DNA of 58,136 nt from Anaerovorax odorimutans (lineage in GTDB: Bacteria > Bacillota > Clostridia > Peptostreptococcales > JAAYPU01), in NCBI GenBank assembly GCA_016841185.1, contig JAENZQ010000024.1, positions 1-58,136 on the forward strand. The letters run 5' to 3'. A program made the position numbers and the translations under genes. Below the pieces are notes generated by a model. The model did not search any database, was not told the DNA's origin, and saw only the letters and a program-made list of their open reading frames with translations. Of the stretch, positions 51,311 to 58,136 are shown piece by piece; within the stretch, counting starts at the first letter, position 1; every line of letters starts with the position of its first letter.

Positions 51311-51844
51311 ATGAGTAAAAATCCAATCGTTACCATTGAAATAGAAGGGGGAGACAGCATAAAAGCAGAGCTTTTCCCTGAAACTGCACCAAATACTGTT
51401 AGAAACTTTATATCTCTGATAAAAAAAGGTTTTTATAATGGGACGGTTTTTCATCGAGTTATACCAGGTTTTATGATTCAGGGTGGAGATCCTGAAGGAA
51501 CCGGCATGGGAGGCCCAGGCTACAGTATAAAAGGGGAATTCGCTTCCAATGGATTTGAAAACGATTTAAAACATGATAAAGGTGTTCTTTCAATGGCCAG
51601 ATCCGCAATGCCGGATTCCGCCGGTTCACAGTTTTTTATTATGGTAGAGAAGGCGCCCCATCTGGATGGGCAATATGCTGCTTTCGGGAAAGTCACAGAT
51701 GGTATGGACGAGGTAAATCGGATCGTATCTGTAAAAAGAGACTTCCGTGACCGTCCAAAAGAGGATGTGAAAATGAAAAAAGTGACGGTAGATACTTTTG
51801 ACAATGAGTATGGAGAAGTCGAAAAAATAGGGGAACAGGTCTAA
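51311..51844 (+). CDS. ppiB: Peptidyl-prolyl cis-trans isomerase, cyclophilin type
   Basis: A 177-residue single-domain cytoplasmic cyclophilin that speeds prolyl isomerisation in protein folding. GTVFHRVIPGFMIQGGDPEGTG carries the catalytic arginine and the FMIQGGD core. SAGSQFFIMVEKAPHLDGQYAAFGKV is the second hallmark. No signal peptide. AAAGGATG precedes the ATG. Confidence 0.96.
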   Translation: MSKNPIVTIEIEGGDSIKAELFPETAPNTVRNFISLIKKGFYNGTVFHRVIPGFMIQGGDPEGTGMGGPGYSIKGEFASNGFENDLKHDKGVLSMARSAMPDSAGSQFFIMVEKAPHLDGQYAAFGKVTDGMDEVNRIVSVKRDFRDRPKEDVKMKKVTVDTFDNEYGEVEKIGEQV

Positions 51845-51889
51845 TTGAAAGAAAATAATAAATAATTCAAAGAATTACATTTAAAAGAA

Positions 51890-51933
51890 AAAAATACATA
51901 ATTCTAAGATTTTGAAGGATTGTGTATTTTTTT
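51890..51933 (+). terminator. Terminator after ppiB
   Basis: AAAAATACATAAT (51890-51902) pairs with ATTGTGTATTTTT (51919-51931) and runs into a T tract. Confidence 0.75.
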
Positions 51934-52054
51934 ATAGAGGAAAAATCTAAGAAATATCGAATATATATAAAAATAGAAATTTAAAGTACAGAAAAGACAT
52001 TTTTAAAAAATCAGATTATAGTGTAAAGAATAGATTTATCAGGAGAGATATTAG

Positions 52055-54772
52055 ATGAATGAGAAAAATGATTTTTATAAAGGTCTTATTATAAATGCTC
52101 CTTATGCTTATGTATGCGTAAAAGAAACTCATAATACTTTTGAAAACTCCGAAGGGTTCTTTTTGATTGATGTGAACCCTTGTTTTTGTAAACTGATAAA
52201 AGCCGGACATGAAGAATTAATTGGCCGGCGTACGGCAGATATAGAATTATTATCTGATATGGATCTGGAGATTTATTTTGACGAGATAGAGAAAAACAAA
52301 GAGGAGAAAGTGATTAAAAAGTTTTTTCCAAAGTTGAACCAGTGGTATCGGGTTATGATTTATTCTCCTGAACAAGGATGCTTTGCACTACTGTTGATGG
52401 AGCTTGCAGAAGAAAAGGATCCGATAATGGAATATAGTGATTTGATGCTGTCCGTCAGTGATGCCATCATAGAATTCGACAGTAATTATATTGTTAAAAC
52501 CGTAAAAACAGTTCCTTCTTGTCCCATAAGGGAAATAACCGGAAAAAATATAAATCAAATATTCAGTAAAAAAATTGCCGCTCAATATATAAAGGCCTTT
52601 GAGAAAGTACACATAACAGAAGTAATTGAAGAAATCGAATACAAGGATGTTTTACATAAAACCGGCTGCAGCTGGTATCGTGCAAGAATACATATGAAAA
52701 ATAAGAATAAAAGAGCAGGATTTATAGCCGTCATCACCGATATTACCAAAGAAAAAATGGCCGAACTGGAATTGCGCATCAAAACGGAAGAACTGGAATT
52801 ATTTTTTGAAATGCTCCCCGGATTATTATGTGCTGTAGACCAAGAGGGCAATATCGTTAAATGCAACAAGGCATGGAAGGAAATTATGGGATATACCCCG
52901 GAAGAATTGGTCACCATGAATATTAAGGACCTTATACATGAGAACGATCTATCTTCAATTATTAAAGTTGTTTTGGAATTAAAAAAGCATAACGGATTCA
53001 AACAACATGTAAGCCGCTGCCTAAAGAAAGACGGCTCTTATTGTTATATTTCCTGGAATTGCTGCTATGATGGAGAATGCTTCTATGCTATTGCCAGTGA
53101 TATCAGTAAAATTAAGGCATTTGAAAAGGAATTGATGGCACAGAAGAGATTTTTGAAGACACTCATTGATACCATACCGGATTATATTTATTATAAGGAC
53201 AAGGAAGGACGATATCTGGGCTGTAATAAAGCAGTTGCTGAAGATATTTTCATGCTAAAGGAAGAAGAAATTATCGGGAAAAACGATATTGAGATTCAGG
53301 ACAATGAGTTTTCCAAAAATTGCATAAAACAGGACAGGAAAGTGTTGGAACAGAAAAAAACAATGATTTATGAAGAAAAAGTTGAGCCTCCGGGAAAAAC
53401 CATATATTTAGAGACCATTAAAACACCTTTCTACAACGATGAGGGATCAGTATCCGGAGTTATAGGAGTATCCAGAGATATAACAAATAGGCTTATTTCA
53501 CAGGAAAAAATTAAAGAAAGCGAAGAAAGATTCCGGCAGCTTGCAGAGAATATCGAAGAGGCATTTTGGCTTTCAACGGATACGGAAATGCTGTATATCA
53601 GTCCGGGATTTGAAAGGATATGGGACAGAAGCCGGGATTGTATCTATGAGGATATTTTCAATTTAAGAAATTATATTTACAAGGAAGACAAGAAAAAGAT
53701 TTTGAGAATCCTTAATACGAAAGAATACAAAGTGAACGGGTATTTTAATGAAAAATATCGGATCGTAAAACCAGATGGCACTCTAAGGTGGGTATGGGAA
53801 AAGATTTTTCCCATTCGCGATGAAAATGGAAAGATTGTCAGGAGAGCAGGTATCATAGAAGATATAACGACTCTTAAAATTGCCGAAGAAGTTGTCGCAA
53901 GAACAAGAGAAGAAATGATGCAGGTGGAGCTTAGAAAAAAATCGGTGGAGCTTCAGCAATTAGGCGAACTGGAAAAGCTTCGGACAGATTTTTTCGCCAA
54001 TCTTTCTCATGAATTAAGAACACCTATTAATTTAATCCTCGCAGCCCTTAAAATGATTGAAATAAATGATCAGGAAACAGAAGATAAAACCATGTCAAAC
54101 CATAAATATTTAAAGATCATGAAACAGAACAGTTATCGACTTATGAGGCTCATCAACAACCTTATCGATGTGACAAGACTGGATGCAGGATTTTTAAGCT
54201 TCAACGCTTCTACATGGGATATCATCTACATTCTTAAAAGCATAACGCATTCGGTTGCCATATATGCCAAAAGTAAAAATATTGCACTATCCTTTGAATC
54301 AGAAGTGGATAGTATTTTCATCAAGTGTGATCCGGACAAAATAGAGCGGATTCTGCTGAATCTTCTGTCTAATGCCATCAAGTACAATAAAGATAACGGA
54401 AGTATAAAAGTATTCGTTTCTAAACTGGATAAAGAACTGTTGATCAGTGTCAGTGATACAGGAATCGGCATCCCGAAAGATAAATTGAACTTGATATTTG
54501 AACGATTCAAGCAAGTGGACAGCCGATTAACCAAAGAAGGAGAAGGCAGCGGGATTGGGTTATCTTTAGTTAAGGCATTTGTTGAAATGCATGGCGGAAA
54601 AATCACCGTTGACAGTATTTTGGGCATGGGTACGGATTTTTCCATTAAGCTTCCGATACATGGAGGGAAGGATTGTATAAACGACAGAATCATGGAGAAT
54701 GAAGATTGTGATGATCTCAGGATAGAACGAATTAGGATGGAATTTTCAGATATATATGGAATAGAATTTTAA
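52055..54772 (+). CDS. Orphan multi-PAS sensor histidine kinase (paralogue 1)
   Basis: 905 residues, no transmembrane segment. Roughly five PAS-like modules occupy residues 1-615, including FFEMLPGLLCAVDQEGNIVKCN (about 250), TIPDYIYYKDKEGRYLGCNKAV (about 370) and a PAS/PAC with EKYRIVKPDGTLRWVWEKIFPI (about 570). HisKA follows with FFANLSHELRTPINLIL (phosphorylated histidine near 653), then HATPase with NLLSNAIKYN, SDTGIGIPKDKL and GSGIGLSLVKAF. It ends in ERIRMEFSDIYGIEF, shared with its paralogue. No response regulator is adjacent; cytoplasmic PAS kinases of this kind in clostridia commonly act on Spo0A, which is an inference here. Confidence 0.92.
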   Translation: MNEKNDFYKGLIINAPYAYVCVKETHNTFENSEGFFLIDVNPCFCKLIKAGHEELIGRRTADIELLSDMDLEIYFDEIEKNKEEKVIKKFFPKLNQWYRVMIYSPEQGCFALLLMELAEEKDPIMEYSDLMLSVSDAIIEFDSNYIVKTVKTVPSCPIREITGKNINQIFSKKIAAQYIKAFEKVHITEVIEEIEYKDVLHKTGCSWYRARIHMKNKNKRAGFIAVITDITKEKMAELELRIKTEELELFFEMLPGLLCAVDQEGNIVKCNKAWKEIMGYTPEELVTMNIKDLIHENDLSSIIKVVLELKKHNGFKQHVSRCLKKDGSYCYISWNCCYDGECFYAIASDISKIKAFEKELMAQKRFLKTLIDTIPDYIYYKDKEGRYLGCNKAVAEDIFMLKEEEIIGKNDIEIQDNEFSKNCIKQDRKVLEQKKTMIYEEKVEPPGKTIYLETIKTPFYNDEGSVSGVIGVSRDITNRLISQEKIKESEERFRQLAENIEEAFWLSTDTEMLYISPGFERIWDRSRDCIYEDIFNLRNYIYKEDKKKILRILNTKEYKVNGYFNEKYRIVKPDGTLRWVWEKIFPIRDENGKIVRRAGIIEDITTLKIAEEVVARTREEMMQVELRKKSVELQQLGELEKLRTDFFANLSHELRTPINLILAALKMIEINDQETEDKTMSNHKYLKIMKQNSYRLMRLINNLIDVTRLDAGFLSFNASTWDIIYILKSITHSVAIYAKSKNIALSFESEVDSIFIKCDPDKIERILLNLLSNAIKYNKDNGSIKVFVSKLDKELLISVSDTGIGIPKDKLNLIFERFKQVDSRLTKEGEGSGIGLSLVKAFVEMHGGKITVDSILGMGTDFSIKLPIHGGKDCINDRIMENEDCDDLRIERIRMEFSDIYGIEF

Positions 54773-54794
54773 ATGCACCATAAACTGATAAAAG

Positions 54795-54825
54795 CACTTT
54801 TCGAAATTTGTCGAAGAGTGTTTTT
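54795..54825 (+). terminator. Terminator between the two histidine kinase genes
   Basis: CACTTTTCGA (54795-54804) pairs with TCGAAGAGTG (54811-54820), followed by five T residues. The kinases are thus probably separate transcription units. Confidence 0.75.
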
Positions 54826-54943
54826 AAAAGGATTATTTAAGAAAATCACGAATATATAATATAATCTTTGAGGTAATTACAACTTATATTAGCTTGTTTT
54901 TGGAAGTCGATTAATACGCGACAAAGCATGGAAGGAGAAAGCA

Positions 54944-57676
54944 GTGAATCACATGAATGATTATTACAGAGCTATTTTTGATGACGGCCCCTATGGTTTT
55001 ATGATTTGTGATGTGATACGGGAATCTTCCGGAAAAATTTATTTAAAGGTTAAGGAAGTTAATAAAAACTTTAGTATTTTCTCAGGGCAGAGTGATTCAG
55101 AGGTTGTTGGTCAAAATTTAGTGGACATTTTAACTGAAATAGGGTGGAAGTCCACAGAAATAGGAGACGTTATCAATCAAATAAATCATTCCGGTGAAAA
55201 GATTAAAATCCGAAAATACCATACGCTTTCGCATAAGTGGTATGAAGCCGTTATTTTTTCTCCTCGGAAAGATTTTTTAGTGATATCGTTTTTGGATATT
55301 TCGGATGAAATACGACGTATAGAGAAGTATAATGACTTACTGGTTTCTATATGCGATGTTGCCATGGAATTTGACGAAGAATACAGAATTACAGATTTTT
55401 CTTCATTTGATTCTGTGCATGCACCAATTCCAAAAGATAAGGTGATTCATAAAAAAATACAAGAATTTCTGGGTTCGGAAACATCAAAGCAGTTTATTAA
55501 AGCTTTTAAAAAAGCCCTTAAAACAAATGATGTGGTTGAAATCGAATATCAACAGCATAACCATCCTGAAGGATACCGGTGGCACTGTGCTGAGATCATT
55601 GCAAGGAAAGACATCAAAAATAAAACCGTATATTATGCGGCAATATACAGTATAGACAAGGAGAAAAAAGCTGAACTTAAACTTATTAAAAAAACAGAGA
55701 AGTTAGAAAGTTTTTTCGAGATTCTGCCGGGGTTGTTCTGCATTGCTGATTTAAAAGGCAACTTTGTAAGGTTCAATAGGGCGTGGGAAAGTATGTTGGG
55801 CTATACGCCGGATGAGATGGCAAAACTTAATTATTTTCAGTTGATACATCCGGAGGACCTAAAAGAGTTGTATAAAGAATTTGAGGATATCAGAAGCGGT
55901 GAGAGGAAAATGAATCTGATCGTCCGCTGTATGAGCAAAAAAGGAGATTACAGTTATATTTCATGGAACTGCCACTTTGAAGGCGGCTATTTTTATGCTG
56001 TTGCTGTAGACATTGACCAATTGAAAAAATATGAAAAGAAACTGGTTAGTCAGAAGAGGTTCTTAAAGACTTTATTGGATGCTATCCCGGATTGTATTTT
56101 TTATAAAGACACCAACGGTGTTTTTCTTGGCTGTAATCAATCAACCTGTCAGGCAATAGGAAAAAAAGAGGGAGAAATAATCGGAAAAACGGAAGAAGAG
56201 CTTCAAGCCCCTCTGGACAGGCGTCAACAGGATCAGGAGGTCATAAATTTCAGGAAAACGAAAACTTTTGAAGAAACCGTATATGATCGAAATGGAGAAT
56301 GTCATTTTATTGAAACCATCAAAACGCCTTTTAAAAATGAAGAAGGCGAAATTGCAGGAGTTATTGGAATATCAAGGGACATTACAAGCCACAAGATTGC
56401 AGAGCAGAAAATAAGAGAAAGCAAAGAGCGGTTCAGACAAATGGCAGAACACATCGAAGAAGTATTTTGGCTGGGAACAGAAAATGAAATGCTGTATATA
56501 AGCCCCGGATTTGAAAAAGTCTGGGAGAGGAGCAGAGAAAGTGTATATAAAGACATCCGAAACTTCAGAAAATATATATTCTGCAAAGATAAAAAAAGAG
56601 TATTTGATGCTTTGGAGAGTTCTGCATATAAAAAAAATGGTCAATTTGATGAAAAATACAGGATTGTTAAGCCGGACGGCACATTAAGGTGGATATGGGA
56701 GAAAATTTTCCCCATTCGCGATGTAAATGGCAATATTGTCAGAAGAGCAGGTCTGGCGGAGGATATAACGAAAATAAAAGAAGCAGAGGAAGTTATTACC
56801 AGAACAAAAGAAAAAATAATGCAGTTTGAGCTGAAGAAAAAATCCTTGGAAATCGAACAGTTATCGGAGCTGGATCGGCTTCGGACGGATTTCTTTGCCA
56901 ATCTGTCTCATGAACTTCGAACACCTATAAATATGATTTTTTCTGCACTTAAAATGATTGAACTGCATAATGAAGACCATGCCGAGAGTGAACCTGTTCC
57001 TTTACACAAATATTTCAGGGTAATAAAACAGAACAGTTACAGGCTCATGAGGCTGATAAATAACCTTATAGATGTAACAAGGCTTGATTCAGGATTTATG
57101 ACATTCAACGGAGGAAACTGGGAAATTATCAGCATTGTTGAAAATGTATCCCTATCGGTTGCAGAATATGCTGCAAGTAAAAAAATCAGTCTTCATTTTG
57201 ACACTGAAGTTCCGGAACTTGTCATCAGGTGCGATCCCGATAAAATCGAACGGATTCTTTTGAATCTGCTGTCCAATGCCATTAAGTTTAATCGGGAGGG
57301 CGGATGGGTAAATGTTTCAATTTCAAGAACAGATAAAGACTTATTCATATTTGTAACTGATGATGGCCCGGGCATACCAAAAGATAAATTAAGAATGATT
57401 TTCGAAAGATTCAAGCAAGTGGACAGCAGACTTTCTAAGGGAGGGGAAGGCAGCGGAATAGGCTTGTCTCTGGTCAAAGCCCTGGTTGAGATGCATGAAG
57501 GACACATAACGGTTGACAGTATATTAGGACAGGGAACACAATTTATCATTCAATTACCTATTAAAACAGATAAGACAAAAAGGAAAAATGCAGATTTTGA
57601 ATTTGATGAACGGGAGGATTCCAGAAGAGAAAGGATACGAATGGAATTTTCGGATATATACGGGTTGAAGTTTTAG
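54944..57676 (+). CDS. Orphan multi-PAS sensor histidine kinase (paralogue 2)
   Basis: 910 residues, the same architecture as the kinase at 52055 with about half or more of residues identical in the C-terminal part: PAS modules (FFEILPGLFCIADLKGNFVRFN, AIPDCIFYKDTNGVFLGCNQ, EKYRIVKPDGTLRWIWEKIFPI), HisKA FFANLSHELRTPINMIF, HATPase NLLSNAIKFN, DDGPGIPKDKL and GSGIGLSLVKAL, and the tail ERIRMEFSDIYGLKF. GTG 54944 is chosen, six bases after AAGGAG; ATG 54953 is also possible. N-terminal PAS modules differ most, so the two kinases may sense different signals and share an output partner. Tandem duplication is the likely origin. Confidence 0.92.
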   Translation: MNHMNDYYRAIFDDGPYGFMICDVIRESSGKIYLKVKEVNKNFSIFSGQSDSEVVGQNLVDILTEIGWKSTEIGDVINQINHSGEKIKIRKYHTLSHKWYEAVIFSPRKDFLVISFLDISDEIRRIEKYNDLLVSICDVAMEFDEEYRITDFSSFDSVHAPIPKDKVIHKKIQEFLGSETSKQFIKAFKKALKTNDVVEIEYQQHNHPEGYRWHCAEIIARKDIKNKTVYYAAIYSIDKEKKAELKLIKKTEKLESFFEILPGLFCIADLKGNFVRFNRAWESMLGYTPDEMAKLNYFQLIHPEDLKELYKEFEDIRSGERKMNLIVRCMSKKGDYSYISWNCHFEGGYFYAVAVDIDQLKKYEKKLVSQKRFLKTLLDAIPDCIFYKDTNGVFLGCNQSTCQAIGKKEGEIIGKTEEELQAPLDRRQQDQEVINFRKTKTFEETVYDRNGECHFIETIKTPFKNEEGEIAGVIGISRDITSHKIAEQKIRESKERFRQMAEHIEEVFWLGTENEMLYISPGFEKVWERSRESVYKDIRNFRKYIFCKDKKRVFDALESSAYKKNGQFDEKYRIVKPDGTLRWIWEKIFPIRDVNGNIVRRAGLAEDITKIKEAEEVITRTKEKIMQFELKKKSLEIEQLSELDRLRTDFFANLSHELRTPINMIFSALKMIELHNEDHAESEPVPLHKYFRVIKQNSYRLMRLINNLIDVTRLDSGFMTFNGGNWEIISIVENVSLSVAEYAASKKISLHFDTEVPELVIRCDPDKIERILLNLLSNAIKFNREGGWVNVSISRTDKDLFIFVTDDGPGIPKDKLRMIFERFKQVDSRLSKGGEGSGIGLSLVKALVEMHEGHITVDSILGQGTQFIIQLPIKTDKTKRKNADFEFDEREDSRRERIRMEFSDIYGLKF

Positions 57677-57717
57677 GGCAGAATAGAATACAATCAAATG
57701 TTTTATGCCAGTGAATA

Positions 57718-57725
57718 TGTCGAAA
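57718..57725 (+). promoter_or_regulatory. Possible Spo0A box
   Basis: TGTCGAAA matches the core of the 0A box (TTTGTCRAA) and lies about 95 bases before the zinc-ribbon ORF. A short motif like this occurs by chance, so the call is weak. Confidence 0.25.
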
Positions 57726-57818
57726 ATGCTCAACTAACCATTAATATTGAAAAGTATTTAAATATTGACTATGATACATATAGGTTAAAGATTTTAAAAA
57801 TGAATTAGGGGTGAGTTC

Positions 57819-58040
57819 ATGAAAGAAATGTGCAGGGATGGAGAAAAAGAATGGAAGAGGATTCATTTATCATCTGAAGTTCAAGAGATCCAAAAGTTTC
57901 GGAAAAGTGATCCCTTGAAAATTTTTAAAGAAGAGAATCCCGTTGACTTAAAAAAGTATTCTCAAAAATGTGCCTTGTGTCATAGTGAAAAAAATATTGT
58001 ACCTTACAAAAAAATATCTATCTGCAGGAGCTGCATTTAA
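57819..58040 (+). CDS. Short zinc-ribbon protein, unknown function
   Basis: 73 residues: a charged helical N-terminus followed by a C-terminal CALCHSEKNIVPYKKISICRSC ribbon (two CxxC pairs). The ribbon resembles the C-terminal zinc knuckle found attached to AbrB-like transition-state regulators of clostridia, but no AbrB DNA-binding fold is present. The ATG is preceded by AGGGGTGAG. It ends the window; an imperfect GTGATA/TATCAC inverted repeat at 58041-58062 follows without a clear U-tract. Confidence 0.6.
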   Translation: MKEMCRDGEKEWKRIHLSSEVQEIQKFRKSDPLKIFKEENPVDLKKYSQKCALCHSEKNIVPYKKISICRSCI

Positions 58041-58136
58041 GTGATAAAGACAGGATTATCACGATACAATAATAGAAAGCCATCTAAAATCAAAAGATTT
58101 GTGAGATTGTTGAAAAAGCCTACAATCTCCAGGCTT

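Noticed and set aside
54807-54814. TTGTCGAA near 54808 as a Spo0A box for the second kinase
   Set aside because: It forms part of the 3' arm of the terminator hairpin and is symmetric with it, so the motif is explained by the stem.

Overview
The window comes from an endospore-forming, low-GC Gram-positive bacterium of the class Clostridia. The evidence is a spore photoproduct lyase, a GerA-type germinant receptor operon with a candidate sigma-G promoter, two orphan multi-PAS histidine kinases of the kind that feed Spo0A, strong AGGAGG-type ribosome binding sites with frequent TTG/GTG starts, a T-box leader and BglG-type antitermination sites. Genus is not determined.

Layout. 1-4253 (minus strand): aromatic amino acid operon aroF-tyrA-aroB-aroA (aroA runs off the left edge). 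It is preceded by a 51-codon leader ORF extremely rich in Tyr and Phe codons and by an intrinsic terminator whose 5' arm can pair with the leader ORF. 4600-7101: RimK-like ATP-grasp ligase, lone lactose/cellobiose-type PTS IIA, spore photoproduct lyase. 7349-12763: a PucR-family regulator followed by a DUF917 (thiohydantoin desulfurase/hydantoinase-like) protein, a CodB-like permease and an M29-like aminopeptidase, probably one catabolic unit. 12853-14237: methyltransferase and small ABC-type ATPase. 14361-28164: a complete type I-B CRISPR-Cas locus (WYL regulator, cas6-cas8b1-cas7-cas5-cas3-cas4-cas1-cas2, then 62 repeats), ending in a relic of a different, type I-C, array. 28241-28939: decayed MNT/HEPN toxin-antitoxin pair. 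28961-29770: DapF-superfamily racemase resembling the histidine racemase CntK.

29779-38587: N-acetylglucosamine utilisation. A BglG/LicT-type antiterminator, PTS EIIBC, a SIS protein, EIIA, nagB, nagA, a HAD phosphatase, HPr and enzyme I lie head to tail. Three RAT-plus-terminator elements sit before the antiterminator gene, before EIIBC and before nagB, so one RNA-binding protein probably controls three points. 38674-42120: a zinc-finger anti-sigma-like membrane protein, small proteins, an orphan MNT-fold protein, a GIY-YIG protein, and a T-box-controlled LOR/SDH (archaeal ornithine cyclodeaminase-like) enzyme. 42171-45881: germination operon in the order B-C-A. The rest holds TraX-like and DUF975 membrane proteins, an amino acid permease, a Gly/Ala/Asp-rich protein, a GT4 glycosyltransferase, a cyclophilin, two paralogous PAS histidine kinases and a short zinc-ribbon protein.

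The most interesting signal lies just upstream of cas6. Two degenerate copies of the CRISPR repeat sit on the minus strand around a spacer-like stretch. The first 15 nt of that putative guide match DNA at the cas6 5' region, with the single mismatch at position 12 and a CCT at the PAM position. This looks like a CreR/CreA-type crRNA-like regulator by which Cascade represses its own operon. The Tyr/Phe leader attenuator is the second strongest observation.
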